Assembly: GCF_007829955.1 (NCBI RefSeq)
Contig: NZ_VIWX01000001.1
Coordinates: 1,798,001-1,862,000 of the forward strand
DNA from: Saccharopolyspora dendranthemae
Lineage (GTDB): Bacteria; Actinomycetota; Actinomycetes; Mycobacteriales; Pseudonocardiaceae
Direction: 5' to 3'
DNA: 64,000 bases
Position 1 is the first letter of the stretch, and each line of letters starts with the position of its first letter. A model generated the notes under the pieces. That model saw nothing but the letters and a program-made list of their open reading frames with translations, searched no databases and was not told the origin of the DNA. Positions 18,312 to 30,643 of the stretch are shown one piece after another. The position numbers were made by a program, and so were the translations under genes.

Positions 18312-19817
18312 CTACTGGCCGCAGGCCTTGAGGACGAGTTCGCGGACCCGCTTGGCGTCGGCCTGACCCTTGGTGGCCTTCATGACCGAGCCGACCACGG
18401 CACCGGCCGCCTGGACCTTGCCGCCGCGGATCTTGTCCGCGACGTCCGGCTGCGCCGCCAGGGCCTCGTCGACCGCCTTCTGCAGCTCGGAGTCATCGGA
18501 GACGACCTCGAAGCCGCGTGCGGCCACGACCTCGTCCGGCTCGCCCTCGCCGTCGAGCACGCCGTCGACGACCTGGCGGGCCAGCTTGTTGGTCAGCTTG
18601 CCCTCGCCGACCAGCGCCACGACCCGCGCGACCTGCTTCGGCGTGATGGCCAGATCCGCCAGCTCGACACCGCGGGTGTTGGCCTGCTGCGACAGGTAGG
18701 CCACCCACCACGAGCGGGCGTCGCCCGGAGCCGCACCGGCCTCGACGGTCTCGGCGATGAGCTCCAGCGCACCGGCGTTGACGAGGTCGCGGAGCTCCTC
18801 GTCGGACAGGCCCCAGTCCTCCTTGGCGCGACGACGACGCTCCCAAGGCAGCTCCGGCAGGGTCTGGGACAGCTCCTCGACCCACTCGCGGGACGGCGCG
18901 ATCGGAACCAGGTCGGGCTCCGGGAAGTACCGGTAGTCCTCGGAGGTCTCCTTCGGGCGACCGGACGAGGTGGAACCGGTGGACTCGTCGAAGTGCCTGG
19001 TCTCCTGCACGATCGACCCGCCGGAGGTCAGCACCGCCGCGTGCCGCTGCATCTCGTAGCGGACCGCCCGCTCGACGCTGCGCAGCGAGTTGACGTTCTT
19101 GGTCTCGGTGCGCGTGCCGAACTCGCTCGCGCCCTTGGGCATCAGCGACACGTTCGCGTCGCAGCGCAACGAACCCTGGTCCATCCGCACGTCGGAGACG
19201 TTCAGCGCGCGCAGCAGGTCGCGCAGCGCGGTCACGTAGGCGCGGGCGACCTCGGGAGCGCGCTCACCGGCACCGGTGATCGGCTTGGTGACGATCTCGA
19301 TCAGCGGCACGCCGGCCCGGTTGTAGTCCAGCAGCGAGTAGTCGGCACCGTGGATTCGACCGGTGGCACCGCCCATGTGCAGCGACTTCCCGGTGTCCTC
19401 CTCCATGTGCGCCCGCTCGATGTCGACGCGGAAGGTCTCTCCGTCGTCGAGCACCACGTCGAGGTGACCGTCGAAGACGATCGGCTCGTCGTACTGCGAG
19501 GTCTGGAAGTTCTTCGGCTGATCCGGGTAGAAGTAGTTCTTCCGGGCGAACCGGCACCACTCCGCGACCTGGCAGTTGAGCGCCAGGCCGATCCGGATCG
19601 CGGCCTCGACGGCCTTGCCGTTGACCGCGGGAAGCGCCCCCGGCAGCCCCAGGCACACCGGGCAGACCTGCGTGTTGGGCTCGGCGCCGAACTCGTTGGC
19701 GCAGCCGCAGAACATCTTTGTCTTGGTGGAGAGCTCAACGTGGACCTCGAGCCCCAGCACCGGGTCGAACCGGTCCAGAACCTCGTCGTAGTCCATGATC
19801 TCGGCGACCGCGGTCAC
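18312..19817 (-). CDS. gatB: Asp-tRNA(Asn)/Glu-tRNA(Gln) amidotransferase subunit B
   Basis: This 501-residue subunit binds misacylated tRNA and activates its carboxylate for amidation. It opens with [21 protein letters not shown] and a zinc-site CGCANEF...CPVCLG pattern (~38-57), then [18 protein letters not shown]. The C-terminal helical/tail domain (YqeY-like) ends [19 protein letters not shown]. It overlaps the preceding 78-residue gene by 4 bases and belongs to the gatC-gatA-orf-gatB operon. Confidence 0.96.
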   Translation of the reverse strand: MTAVAEIMDYDEVLDRFDPVLGLEVHVELSTKTKMFCGCANEFGAEPNTQVCPVCLGLPGALPAVNGKAVEAAIRIGLALNCQVAEWCRFARKNYFYPDQPKNFQTSQYDEPIVFDGHLDVVLDDGETFRVDIERAHMEEDTGKSLHMGGATGRIHGADYSLLDYNRAGVPLIEIVTKPITGAGERAPEVARAYVTALRDLLRALNVSDVRMDQGSLRCDANVSLMPKGASEFGTRTETKNVNSLRSVERAVRYEMQRHAAVLTSGGSIVQETRHFDESTGSTSSGRPKETSEDYRYFPEPDLVPIAPSREWVEELSQTLPELPWERRRRAKEDWGLSDEELRDLVNAGALELIAETVEAGAAPGDARSWWVAYLSQQANTRGVELADLAITPKQVARVVALVGEGKLTNKLARQVVDGVLDGEGEPDEVVAARGFEVVSDDSELQKAVDEALAAQPDVADKIRGGKVQAAGAVVGSVMKATKGQADAKRVRELVLKACGQ

Positions 19818-20050
19818 TCGTCGTCACTCCCCTTGCGCAGCGCGCGCACCGCCAGCGCGGTGCCGGTGATCAGGCCGAGCGCGGTGATGATGACGTCGGC
19901 CAGTTCGAGCTTGTCGTTCTTCTCGCGGGCCGCCTTGTAGCTCGACTTCAGCCCGAAGGCCGCCGAGACCACGGAAGCGAGCTGGAACGCTGCCTTCAAC
20001 TTCGGGTTCACTTTGCGACCTCCTGCATCGGTGGCGTGGGAGCGGCTCAT
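19814..20050 (-). CDS. Small membrane protein between gatA and gatB
   Basis: The 78-residue protein has two hydrophobic helices ([14 protein letters not shown] ~22-35 and [19 protein letters not shown] ~53-71) separated by a charged linker with Lys/Glu. It ends in Asp-Asp-Glu. It overlaps gatA and gatB by 4 bases each, so it is translated as part of the operon. Mycobacteria have pfkA at this place (from memory). I know no function and recognise no family. An internal GTG 13 codons in could also be the start. Confidence 0.72.
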   Translation of the reverse strand: MSRSHATDAGGRKVNPKLKAAFQLASVVSAAFGLKSSYKAAREKNDKLELADVIITALGLITGTALAVRALRKGSDDE

Positions 20051-21558
20051 ACCGCCGCCTCCAGCTTCGGGGCACGGTTGATCAGCGGGCCGCCCTGCTC
20101 GGCGTCCCGGGCGACCTCGTAGGCCGCGCCGACGCGGTAGAGCCGGTCGTCGGCCATCGCCGGAGCCATGATCTGCAGACCCACCGGCAGGCCGTCCTCA
20201 TCGGACAGTCCGCACGGGATGCTCATGGCGGCGTTGCCCGCCAGGTTGGACGGGATGGTGCACAGGTCGGCGAGGTACATCGCCATCGGGTCGTCGACCC
20301 GCTCCCCGATCTTGAACGCGGTGGTCGGGGTGGTCGGCGAGACCAGCACGTCGACCTGCTCGAACGCGGCGGTGAAGTCGCGGGTGATCAGCGTCCGCAC
20401 CTTCTGCGCCTGGCCGTAGTAGGCGTCGTAGTAGCCCGACGACAGCGCGTAGGTGCCGAGCATGATGCGCCGCTTGACCTCGGGGCCGAAGCCCTCCTCG
20501 CGGGTCAGCGACATGACCTGCTCGGCGCTGTGCTCACCGTCGTCACCGACGCGCAGGCCGTAGCGCATCGAGTCGAACCGGGCCAGGTTCGACGAGCACT
20601 CGCTCGGCGCGATCAGGTAGTAGGCACCCAGCGCGTAGTCGAAGTGCGGGCAGGAGACCTCGACGACCTCGGCACCCAGCTTCGAGAGCTGAGCGACCGC
20701 GGCGTCGAAGGCGCGCTGCACACCCGGCTGGTAGCCGTCGCCGGAGAACTCGCGGACGACGCCGACCTTCACACCGGTCAGGTCGCCGCCCGAGCCCTGC
20801 TTGGCGGCCTCGACGACCTGCGGGACCGGCTGGTCGATCGAGGTCGAGTCCATCGGGTCGTGCCCGGCGATCACCTCGTGCAGCAGGGCCGCGTCCAGCA
20901 CGGTGCGCGCGCAGGGACCCGGCTGGTCCAGCGACGAGGAGAACGCCACCAGGCCGTAGCGGGAGACGCCGCCGTACGTGGGCTTCACGCCGACCGTGCC
21001 GGTCACCGCGCCGGGCTGGCGGATCGAGCCGCCGGTGTCGGTGCCGATGGCCAGCGGCGCCTCGAACGAGGCCAGCGCGGCCGAGGAACCGCCGCCGGAA
21101 CCGCCCGGGATGCGGTCGGTGTCCCACGGGTTGCGGGTCGGGCCGTAGGCCGAGTTCTCGGTGGAGGAACCCATCGCGAACTCGTCCATGTTGGTCTTGC
21201 CCAGCACGACCACGCCGGCCTCACGCAGCCTGCGCGTGACGGTCGCGTCGTACGGCGCCATCCAGCCCTCGAGCATCTTCGACCCGACGGTGGTGGGCAT
21301 GTCGGTGGTGGTCAGCACGTCCTTGAGCGCCAGCGGCACGCCGGCCAGCGGCGACGCCGCCTTGCCCGCGGCCCGGTCCTCGTCGGCCTTGCGGGCCGCG
21401 GCGAGCGCGCCCTCGGCGTCGACGTGCAGGAACGCGTGGACCAGCGAGTCCACAGCGGCGATGCGGTCCAGGTGCGCCTGGGTCACCTCGACCGATGTGA
21501 CCTCACCTGCCGCCAGCTTGGCGGCCAGCTCGGACGCGGTCAGCCCGGTCAGGCTCAT
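20047..21558 (-). CDS. gatA: Asp-tRNA(Asn)/Glu-tRNA(Gln) amidotransferase subunit A
   Basis: This 503-residue amidase-signature enzyme releases ammonia from glutamine for tRNA-dependent amidation. Catalytic Lys lies in [10 protein letters not shown] (~80), and the Ser-cis-Ser pair in [13 protein letters not shown] (~153-165), followed by [12 protein letters not shown] with the nucleophile serine. Its ATG shares one base with the gatC stop (TGATG), so translation is coupled. Confidence 0.96.
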   Translation of the reverse strand: MSLTGLTASELAAKLAAGEVTSVEVTQAHLDRIAAVDSLVHAFLHVDAEGALAAARKADEDRAAGKAASPLAGVPLALKDVLTTTDMPTTVGSKMLEGWMAPYDATVTRRLREAGVVVLGKTNMDEFAMGSSTENSAYGPTRNPWDTDRIPGGSGGGSSAALASFEAPLAIGTDTGGSIRQPGAVTGTVGVKPTYGGVSRYGLVAFSSSLDQPGPCARTVLDAALLHEVIAGHDPMDSTSIDQPVPQVVEAAKQGSGGDLTGVKVGVVREFSGDGYQPGVQRAFDAAVAQLSKLGAEVVEVSCPHFDYALGAYYLIAPSECSSNLARFDSMRYGLRVGDDGEHSAEQVMSLTREEGFGPEVKRRIMLGTYALSSGYYDAYYGQAQKVRTLITRDFTAAFEQVDVLVSPTTPTTAFKIGERVDDPMAMYLADLCTIPSNLAGNAAMSIPCGLSDEDGLPVGLQIMAPAMADDRLYRVGAAYEVARDAEQGGPLINRAPKLEAAV

Positions 21559-21857
21559 CAGGCCTCCTCAGTCAAGATGCGGGGGACGCGGAAGCGGTCC
21601 TCTTCAGCTGCGGGCGCCGCTGCGAGCGCCTGCTCGCGCGTCAGGCCCGGACGGACCTCGTCCTCACGGAAGACGTTGGTCACCGGCACGGCGTGCGACG
21701 TGGGTGGGATGTCGTCCGCAGCGACCTGCCCCACCTTCGCCACCGCGTCGAGGATCTGGTCGAGCTGGCCTGCGAAGGTGTCGAGCTCGGCCTCGGTGAC
21801 TGCCAGCCGCGCCAGGCCGGCGAGGTGTGCGACCTCGTCGCGGGAGATCTTGGACAC
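21558..21857 (-). CDS. gatC: Asp-tRNA(Asn)/Glu-tRNA(Gln) amidotransferase subunit C
   Basis: The 99-residue small subunit wraps around the GatA/GatB interface. It shows the typical [22 protein letters not shown] opening followed by [15 protein letters not shown]. It is first in the operon. The 250-base gap upstream faces the divergent ACT-domain gene and should hold both promoters, which I could not place. Confidence 0.93.
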   Translation of the reverse strand: MSKISRDEVAHLAGLARLAVTEAELDTFAGQLDQILDAVAKVGQVAADDIPPTSHAVPVTNVFREDEVRPGLTREQALAAAPAAEEDRFRVPRILTEEA

Positions 21858-22143
21858 TGCGAAGGCTCCCTGGTCATGTCCGGTTTACGAGTACATCCCA
21901 GTCTATGGCGACCACGCTGCCAGACCTGGCAGGGGTCGTGCCTGGCGAGGCGCGCCCGGGAACTTTCGCGAATGGCCTGGTCGTTCTACTCCGTGGACGG
22001 CTGTAGCAAGGTGACTACACCGCGTCTGACACAATTTCTCCGCGGTTGTTCCTCGCGCGTGCGGCCGCGCAAGCGGATGCGCACGCGAAGGAGAACGCGC
22101 GGCCGGCGAGGTGTCGCGCACGAAACTGGAGGCGTTGAGTCCG

Positions 22144-22797
22144 GTGTCCTTCCTCATCCGGGTGCAGATACCGGATCGGCCCGGCAACCTCGGGTCGGTG
22201 GCGAGCGCGCTCGGCGAGATCGGTGCCGACATCCTCAGCGTCGACGTCGTCGAACGCGGCGGCGGCGTGGCCATCGACGACCTCGTGGTGGAGCTGCCCT
22301 CCGGGCGCCCGCCGGACGTGCTGATCACCGCTGCGGAGTCCATCGACGGCGTCGAGGTCGACGCCGTGCGGCCCTACGCGGGCGTGCTGGACACCCACCG
22401 CGAGCTGGAGCTGGTCGAGGAGATCGCCGCGGAACCGGCGCGCGGCCTGCAGATCTTCGCCGAAGGCGTCCCGAAGATCATCCGATCGGGGTGGGCGATC
22501 GTGTTCGGGCACCGCTCCGGCGGCGCCGAGCAGCTGGCCGCCAGCACCTCGGCTCCCCAAGAGGGCTACCTGGAACTCCCGTGGCTGCCGCTGCCGCGCG
22601 CCACGATCCTCGACGGCGACGAGGTGTGGGTGCCGGAGACCTGGCAGGAGCTGGGCACCGAGCTCGCCGCCACGCCCATCGGCAAGCCCGACCGAGTCCT
22701 GCTGGCGGGCCGCCCGGGTGGCCCGATGTTCCGCGCGGCCGAACTCGCCCGCCTCGCCCACCTCGCAGGCATAGTCTCAGTCGTCCTCGACAGCTGA
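22144..22797 (+). CDS. ACT domain-containing protein
   Basis: The ~217-residue protein begins with an ACT domain: SFLIRVQIPDRPGNLGSVAS, then ALGEIGADILSVDVVER. The C-terminal part (IIRSGWAIVFGH onward) is unassigned. A conserved homolog lies between gatC and ligA in mycobacteria (Rv3013, from memory). It presumably senses an amino acid or similar ligand; none is known to me. I prefer the GTG at 22144 because homologs of this family begin near the SFLIRV strand and GGAGG lies 11 bases before it. An upstream in-frame GTG at 22111 would add 11 residues. Confidence 0.8.
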   Translation: MSFLIRVQIPDRPGNLGSVASALGEIGADILSVDVVERGGGVAIDDLVVELPSGRPPDVLITAAESIDGVEVDAVRPYAGVLDTHRELELVEEIAAEPARGLQIFAEGVPKIIRSGWAIVFGHRSGGAEQLAASTSAPQEGYLELPWLPLPRATILDGDEVWVPETWQELGTELAATPIGKPDRVLLAGRPGGPMFRAAELARLAHLAGIVSVVLDS

Positions 22798-22833
22798 AGA
22801 CCCCGAGTGCGGCGGGCACCCCTGCGCACCAGT

Positions 22834-22903
22834 TCCCAGTTTTAGTCCAAACTGAGCCGACATTTCGGACATGATCATGGCTCAGTTATGACTAAAACTG
22901 GGA
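22834..22903. repeat. Family C inverted repeat (25-bp arms)
   Basis: TCCCAGTTTTAGTC then ACTGAGCC on the left pairs with GGCTCAGT then GACTAAAACTGGGA on the right; only 3 internal bases mismatch. The loop is 20 bases. Each arm contains the motif TCAGTTNNGACYAAAACTG, also found at 30425-30448. It lies between convergent genes and could terminate both, but it has no T-run. Confidence 0.75.
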
Positions 22904-22970
22904 CCTGACAACCCACCGTTGACACGATCGCGCCCTCGGTCGTCCTTCGCGGGGCGCTGAAGCGCGCGGG

Positions 22971-23462
22971 TCAGGCGTCCAGGTCGAGGGAGTAGCCGAG
23001 CAGGCTGATGTCTCCCGTGGGGCTCCAGTCCCGGTCGGGCAGCCTCGCGAAACCCATGCGCTCGTAGAGGCGTCGCGGCGTCTCCGCCGTTTCCGAGACG
23101 CACAGCACGACCCGGGCCGCGCCCTCCGCTCGGGCGCGCTCCAGGACCGCGTCCACCAGCTGCCTGCCGACGCCCTGACCACCGGCGTCGGGCGACACCG
23201 CGAGCATCCGGAACTCGATCTCGCCGGGACGCGCGATCTCCGCGTAGCTGTCGCCGGGACGGCACACGGTCACGGTGCCGACCGGATGAGCGCCATCGAG
23301 CGCAACGAGCAGTTCGGCCTCGGCCGAGCGCTTCGCGGCATCGCGCAGGACCGACACGTACGAACCGTCGGCCGGGAGGTTGCCCGCGTCCGCGTAGGCC
23401 TTCGCGGCGATCTCTCCCACTGCCTCGTGCTCCGCCGGCAGGGCGGCGCGAATCGTTGCCAT
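22971..23462 (-). CDS. GNAT family N-acetyltransferase
   Basis: The 163-residue protein is one GNAT domain. The acetyl-CoA loop follows EFRMLAVSPDAGGQGVGRQLVDA (~92-114), and the C-terminal strand YERMGFARLPDRDW is typical. The substrate is unknown. I chose ATG 23462 with AGGA about 8 bases upstream. A GTG at 23501 overlapping the ligA stop as GTGA is an alternative that adds 13 residues. It lies immediately downstream of ligA on the same strand. Confidence 0.83.
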   Translation of the reverse strand: MATIRAALPAEHEAVGEIAAKAYADAGNLPADGSYVSVLRDAAKRSAEAELLVALDGAHPVGTVTVCRPGDSYAEIARPGEIEFRMLAVSPDAGGQGVGRQLVDAVLERARAEGAARVVLCVSETAETPRRLYERMGFARLPDRDWSPTGDISLLGYSLDLDA

Positions 23463-23497
23463 GGCCGCGATCCTGCCACCCCGGACCGACGTTCCCC

Positions 23498-25678
<2,181 letters not shown>

Positions 25679-25712
25679 CTAACGAGCTACCCCGACACGG
25701 GCACGCAGCGGC

Positions 25713-26378
25713 TCACTGCGCGTTGCGGTCGAGGTCGGTGACGAGCTCCCGCAGTTCGAGCAGACCGATGGCGTCCGCGGGTTCGGCCTCCGCGGTTTCC
25801 ACCCGCCCCAGCCGGTCGGCGGCCAACCGCTCACCGAGGGCCGCATCCAGCGGCAGGAAGGTCAGGGCCCGGCGCGCGCTGTCGTCGAGCTTGTGGAAGC
25901 CCGGGTGGTACACGGCGACGTCGACCAGACCCTCCGCCTCGTCGACCTGCGCGGCGACCCGCACCTCCTCGAGGGGGTACTTCTCACCGCGCAGGTTCAC
26001 CGTGACCTCGGTCGGATCGGGTACGGCGGGGACGGAGTCGTGGTACTCGAAGAGCGTGTCGGCGGCCGGTGCGGCGGCCATCCAGGCGTCGGTGCGGGGC
26101 CGCAGCTCCGGATCGGCCTGGCTGCTGATGACCAGCGCGTACGCGGCCTTCTCGCCGTGTTCAAGGCTGAAGGTCAGATCCGGGTGCACCGCGGCAACGG
26201 CGTCGGCGACCAGCGCCTCGATGCGCTGCGGCTCGCTGTCGCCGAGCGCCGAGGCGATCTCGGGCAGGTTGTCGTCCCACCACTGCCAGAACGCCGCAGC
26301 CCGCTCCGCGGCCTCAGCGGCGAGGTCGACCGGTTCGGCGGGCACTTCGGCTTCACAACGGCGCAGGAACCTGAACAT
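25713..26378 (-). CDS. Hypothetical protein, ~221 residues
   Basis: I do not recognise a family. The protein is soluble and acidic, with FWQWWDDNLPEIASALGD near residue 32 and a C-terminal leucine-rich helix. I start it at ATG 26378 (MFRFLRR), not the in-frame 26432, because CACAAT ends 7 bases before this ATG and no ribosome site is present; this suggests a leaderless message. It lies downstream of a DUF6461-like gene on the same strand and 44 bases upstream of ligA. Confidence 0.65.
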   Translation of the reverse strand: MFRFLRRCEAEVPAEPVDLAAEAAERAAAFWQWWDDNLPEIASALGDSEPQRIEALVADAVAAVHPDLTFSLEHGEKAAYALVISSQADPELRPRTDAWMAAAPAADTLFEYHDSVPAVPDPTEVTVNLRGEKYPLEEVRVAAQVDEAEGLVDVAVYHPGFHKLDDSARRALTFLPLDAALGERLAADRLGRVETAEAEPADAIGLLELRELVTDLDRNAQ

Positions 26379-26428
26379 GGGAACTATTGTGCCGTCCCAC
26401 CGAGCCGGTCGTGGCGGGACGAGGAATT

Positions 26429-27418
26429 TCACCTGGGAAGCTCATCGCGGACGAGGGCGGTGACCGCCGCCGGCTCGGTACCGCGCACTCCCGCCACACC
26501 GGACAGGACACCGGACAGGGCGCTGCGGGAGTCCTCGTGCATGACCTGCCGCAACACCTGCATCGCGTGCAGGCGGTTGCGGCTGACCAACGCGGGACGT
26601 TCCCAGATACCGCACCACACCAGTTCGCGGAGGGTCTGGTCCACTTCGGCGCACGGTGGCCGGGCCCCGGCGAGGATCTGCTGCACGACAGGCAGGTCCA
26701 GGCAGTCCGCTGTGGTGGCGACGTAGCGGGCCAGCGATCGCAGCACCCGCCGCTGATCGTGCTCACCGGCTGCGCGCAGGGCGGTCAGCATCTCGACCGG
26801 GTAGCCGTCGAGATCGCCCAGCGGCATCGATTCGAGGTCGTCCGGCCAGGGCGCGACCGGGTAGGTGCAGAAGTTCCCGGTGAGCCACTCCTCGGTCGGG
26901 ATCTCCCCGGTGATCCGCCCGGCCAACGCCAGCATCAGCGGCACCGGATGCCCCTGCGACCAGGGAAGGGGCTTGCGATGAGCTTCGATCCCGTCCGGGG
27001 CGGCGCCCTCCCGGTATTCGGGGAGCGCCGCTTCGAAGGACGTCTGGATCACGCCATCCGCGGCGTGCACGAAACGCGTGCGCACGTCCTCGTCCCAGTA
27101 GCACGAGACGGCTTCCGGACGCGCGACCCGCCGCTGCACCTCGGGACGAATACCCTGGTCACCGCTGTCCTCGACGACCAGCGTCCACTCCCCGACGGAG
27201 CACAGCGCGATCATCGGGTGCTTCTCCTGGTACGCGAACGACTCCTCGCAGAACTCGTCTATGTCCAGCGACCTCCCCCGGGAGGTCACGGCACCGAAGG
27301 ACTCGGCGACCCGCGCGAGGTCGTTGTCCCGGACCAAGGTCAAGCACGCCGCGTCCCGGATCGTGCTCCGCTCGATCCAAGCGACGCGGTGAAGCTCGCT
27401 GACGCATTGACTCCCCAC
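26429..27418 (-). CDS. DUF6461-like protein
   Basis: The 329-residue protein has an N-terminal ~180-residue part that resembles DUF6461: LTLVRDNDLARVAESFGAV near residue 27, then GEWTLVVEDSG near 77 and later YWDEDVRTRFVHAADG. The C-terminal half is helical and unassigned. DUF6461 is widespread in actinomycetes with no known role. The GTG start has GGAAG about 6 bases upstream. My family call is from motif memory only. Confidence 0.6.
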   Translation of the reverse strand: MGSQCVSELHRVAWIERSTIRDAACLTLVRDNDLARVAESFGAVTSRGRSLDIDEFCEESFAYQEKHPMIALCSVGEWTLVVEDSGDQGIRPEVQRRVARPEAVSCYWDEDVRTRFVHAADGVIQTSFEAALPEYREGAAPDGIEAHRKPLPWSQGHPVPLMLALAGRITGEIPTEEWLTGNFCTYPVAPWPDDLESMPLGDLDGYPVEMLTALRAAGEHDQRRVLRSLARYVATTADCLDLPVVQQILAGARPPCAEVDQTLRELVWCGIWERPALVSRNRLHAMQVLRQVMHEDSRSALSGVLSGVAGVRGTEPAAVTALVRDELPR

Positions 27419-27572
27419 GGAGCTCTTCCTACCAGCGCAAAGGTCGATTCACGGCCATTTCGGCAAAACATTCGGACAACGAGACGGACTCAACCGGTCC
27501 AAACGGACGCACGCCACCATCGATCCACAATGGACTCGTCATCCGCCGGAACCGTCCGTCCGATCGCTCCGA

Positions 27573-28613
27573 TCAGGATTCGGCTTCATCGGCGAAGAGC
27601 TTGGCCAGATCCTGGGTGAGCGAGAGGGCTCGGCGCGACCATGCCGGAGAGGCGCCAGCGAGACCGCAGGTGGGCGTGGGAACGGCCCGCTCGGCGAGCG
27701 TCCTCTTGCTGAACCCGAGCCTCGTCGCCAGGTCGAAGGCCGGCTGCGCGATGCGGCGCAGTTCGGCCTGACCTGCGGGTTCGGCGGTGGGGACCAGGCC
27801 GAGGAACAGCGGGACGCCCTCTTCCCAGGTCTCGCCGAGCTCGTCGGCGAACGCGCCGGTGACGTCGCCGAGCCGGGAGGCGTCCAGCGAGATCGCGCCC
27901 GCTCCAGCGCGGCGCAGCAGCTCAACCGGCGGCCTCGGTGCGCAGCAGTGCACTACGACCGGCGAACCCGTTGCCTCGCCGAGCTTTTCGATCACCTCGC
28001 CGAGCAGCCGCTGAGCGTCCGGTTCGGGCACCGCCGAGACGTTGCCGTAGCCCGACGGCGTGGGCAACGATCCCTTCAGCACGGCGGGCAGCGACGGCTC
28101 GTCGAGCTGCACCACGACCCGCGAACCGGTGCGCGCGGCGACGTGGCCGACGTGCGCGATCAGCCCTTCGGTGAGCGAGTCGGTGAAGTCGCGCAGGGCC
28201 CCGTGATCGGTGAGCACGCGGTGCCCGCGCATCAGCTCGACGCCGGCCGTGAGCGTCCACGGCCCGGCCGCCTGGACCTTCACCACCCGGGGCGCCCCCG
28301 CCTCACCGACCGCCTGCTCCAGCGCGTCGAGGTCCCAGCGCAGCAGGTCAACGGCTCGCCGGTGATCCATGCCCGGAGCCGCGGCGACGCGATAGCCCGA
28401 GGGCACGACCTCGACGGCCAGGTCGACCAGCAACCCCGCGGTCCGCCCGAGGATGTCGGCCCCGCCACCGCGTGCGGGCAACTCGGGCACCGGCATCAGG
28501 TCCGGCAATTCGCCGACCACCGTCCGCGCGGCCTCCACCGGATCCGTTCCCGGCAGAGACCCGACGGCAGTTGCCACGCCCGGACCCCAAGCTGCTTCAG
28601 TCACGCCCTTCAT
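27573..28613 (-). CDS. Cobalamin-independent methionine synthase-like (MetE C-terminal type) protein
   Basis: The 346-residue protein looks like a single MetE C-terminal TIM barrel: GVATAVGSLPGTDPVEAAR at the start, VVVQLDEPSLPAVL near 185, and VVHCCAPRPPVELL near 240, where zinc-ligand His and Cys residues are expected. It lacks the N-terminal MetE half. A similar protein sits after ligA in mycobacteria (Rv3015c, from memory). Whether it makes methionine is unproven. Besides ATG 28613, GTG 28604 is possible because GATAAT lies 7 bases before it. Confidence 0.75.
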   Translation of the reverse strand: MKGVTEAAWGPGVATAVGSLPGTDPVEAARTVVGELPDLMPVPELPARGGGADILGRTAGLLVDLAVEVVPSGYRVAAAPGMDHRRAVDLLRWDLDALEQAVGEAGAPRVVKVQAAGPWTLTAGVELMRGHRVLTDHGALRDFTDSLTEGLIAHVGHVAARTGSRVVVQLDEPSLPAVLKGSLPTPSGYGNVSAVPEPDAQRLLGEVIEKLGEATGSPVVVHCCAPRPPVELLRRAGAGAISLDASRLGDVTGAFADELGETWEEGVPLFLGLVPTAEPAGQAELRRIAQPAFDLATRLGFSKRTLAERAVPTPTCGLAGASPAWSRRALSLTQDLAKLFADEAES

Positions 28614-28717
28614 TATCGACCGCCGCGATGATCCGGCACGCACGGGTGACCACGACTCCGGAACGCTCGCCTTTCAGCGTTCGCGAAGGCGCCGGCCGAG
28701 GAGCTCGGACCGCGGGG

Positions 28718-28734
28718 GTGAGCGAAAGGTTCCC
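28718..28734 (-). repeat. Family A half-site
   Basis: GTGAGCGAAAGGTTCCC is one half of the family A motif, in the gap between the acyl-CoA synthetase and the MetE-like gene. No inverted partner was found. It is the leftmost copy in the window. Confidence 0.55.
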
Positions 28735-28754
28735 AAGCGATCACTTGACGGCGA

Positions 28755-30281
28755 TCAGGCGAGTTCATCGCGGAGGACGCGTTTGAGCAGCTTGCCGGAG
28801 CTGTTGCGGGGCAGGTCGTCGACGAAGTGGATCTGCTTGGGGACCTTGAACCCGGCGAGGGTGCGGCGGGCGTGCTCGAGCAGTTCCGCTTCGCTGATCT
28901 CGCCCTTGGCCACGACGACGGCCGCGATGCGCTCGATCCACTTCGGGTCCGGGACCGCGATGACGGCGACCTCGCCGACCGCGGGATGCGCGTAGAGGGC
29001 GTCCTCGACCTCGCGGGAGGCCACCAGCACACCACCCGTGTTGATCACGTCCTTGATCCGGTCGACGACGAAGCAGTAGCCGGCCTCGTCGCGCCGGACC
29101 AGATCGCCGGAGTGGAACCAACCGCCCCGGAAGACCTCGTCGGTCTCCTCCGGCTTGTCCCAGTACCCGGTGCACAGCTGCGGCGATCGGTAGACGATCT
29201 CGCCCGACTCACCGGGTGCGACTTCCTCGCCCTGGTCGTCGACGACCTTCGCTTCCACGAACAGCACCGGCCGCCCGGCGGAATCCGGCCGCTCGTCGTG
29301 CTCCTCCGGACGCAGCACGGCCGCCAGGGGCGCGATCTCGGACTGCCCGAAGCAGTTGTAGAAGCCGAGTTCGGGCAAGTGCTCGCGGAGTCGCTGCAAC
29401 ACGGGACCGGGCATGATCGAGGCGCCGTAGTAGGCCTTGCGCAGGGTCGTCAGGTCGCGGGTGGCGAAGTCGTCGTGGTTGGCCAGCGCGACCCACACCG
29501 TCGGTGCCGCGAAGAAGGACGTGATCTTCTCGGTCTCGATGCGCCGCAGGATGTCCGCCGGATCGGGCACTTCGACGAGGCGGTTGGTCGCGCCGATCAT
29601 CAGGTGCGGCAGCAGGAACACGTGCATCTGCGCCGAGTGGTACAGCGGCATCACGTGCAGCGGCAGGTCGTTCTCGCCGAAGTCCAGCGCGTGCAAGCAG
29701 GAGACGTACTCGTGCAGCAGAGCCCGGTGGGTCATCATCGCGCCCTTGGGCAACGACGTGGTTCCGGAGGTGTAGAGCAGCTGCACGAGATCGTCGTCGG
29801 CCACGGACACGTCGAGGACCGGAACCTCGCCCTCGACGCTGCGCGACAGCAAGGATCCCTTCTCATCGCGCAAAGCGATGACCTGCCGCAGGGAAGTTTC
29901 CGCCCGCACGGCGTCGACGTTGCCGACCAACGCGGGATCGACCAGCGCAATGCCGCTGCCCGACTGCGACAGGAGGTAGGAGAGCTCCCCTCCGGTCAGG
30001 TTGTAGTTGATCGGAACGTGCACCAGGCCCGCCCTCGCGCAGGCCAGGAACCCGATCAAGTAGGCGTCGGAGTTCTTGCCGTACGCAGCGACCCGATCGC
30101 CCTTGACCGCCCCCGAGGCCAGCAGGAACCCGGCTGCCCTGGAGACGGCCGCGTCCAGCTCGCCGTAGGTCCACACACGCTCTTGACCTGCGGAATCGAC
30201 GAACCGCAGCGCCTGGCGGTCGCCTGCGCGCGCCGCGCTGCGCCGCAGCACGTCCGCGACTGTGCTCCCCCGAAGCTCCAC
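28755..30281 (-). CDS. Acyl-CoA synthetase (AMP-forming, FadD-like)
   Basis: This ~508-residue adenylate-forming enzyme activates a carboxylic acid to its CoA ester. Motifs: LLYTSGTTSLPKGAMMTH (P-loop, ~165), GASIMPGPVLQRL, FYNCFGQSEIAP (~300), then GWFHSGDLVRRDEAGY (~390), VVDRIKDVINTGG hinge and the catalytic lysine in NSSGKLLKRVLRDEL at the C-terminus. I start it at GTG 30281, with GGGAGGT 7 bases upstream; longer in-frame starts (30317, 30404) lack a ribosome site. The substrate is unknown. It stands alone. Confidence 0.88.
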   Translation of the reverse strand: MELRGSTVADVLRRSAARAGDRQALRFVDSAGQERVWTYGELDAAVSRAAGFLLASGAVKGDRVAAYGKNSDAYLIGFLACARAGLVHVPINYNLTGGELSYLLSQSGSGIALVDPALVGNVDAVRAETSLRQVIALRDEKGSLLSRSVEGEVPVLDVSVADDDLVQLLYTSGTTSLPKGAMMTHRALLHEYVSCLHALDFGENDLPLHVMPLYHSAQMHVFLLPHLMIGATNRLVEVPDPADILRRIETEKITSFFAAPTVWVALANHDDFATRDLTTLRKAYYGASIMPGPVLQRLREHLPELGFYNCFGQSEIAPLAAVLRPEEHDERPDSAGRPVLFVEAKVVDDQGEEVAPGESGEIVYRSPQLCTGYWDKPEETDEVFRGGWFHSGDLVRRDEAGYCFVVDRIKDVINTGGVLVASREVEDALYAHPAVGEVAVIAVPDPKWIERIAAVVVAKGEISEAELLEHARRTLAGFKVPKQIHFVDDLPRNSSGKLLKRVLRDELA

Positions 30282-30424
30282 CACCGGACCTCCCACTCGT
30301 CGTGTGAGGCCAGACATTAACCCGACGAACCACCGAGCACTAGGCGCGGACCCGGCGGTGTTCAGCGCGGTCACCACGGGGCGGTTCTGGTCCGAACCGT
30401 CCATGATCGATGTCCTGAATGCCC

Positions 30425-30448
30425 GGTCAGTTCAGACCAAAACTGACC
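30425..30448. repeat. Family C repeat, single copy
   Basis: GGTCAGTTCAGACCAAAACTGACC is itself hairpin-forming (GGTCAGTT/AACTGACC) and shares TCAGTTNNGACYAAAACTG with both arms of 22834-22903. It lies between the acyl-CoA synthetase and mnmA. The rest of this gap (30282-30643) shows no gene or clear terminator. Confidence 0.6.
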
Positions 30449-30643
30449 GCCACCGCCGCGCGGTCGTGGTGACGGACCCCCGGCTGCCCGAATCCCGCAC
30501 CGCAGCACCAGAACCCACGGAGCCGACCTCGACCCACGCGGAGCACTGATGAGAGCGCGACGGGGTTCGGCCAGGAGTTGACCGTGTTCCCCGACAGCGG
30601 CCACCTGCTCGTCGGCGAGCCGCCGAGCTCATCGCGGGATGAT

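Noticed and set aside
21958-21977. CGGGAACTTTCGCGAATGG as a possible family A copy at 22 kb
   Set aside because: Only the GGGAA core fits; the CCTT and terminal CAC are missing.
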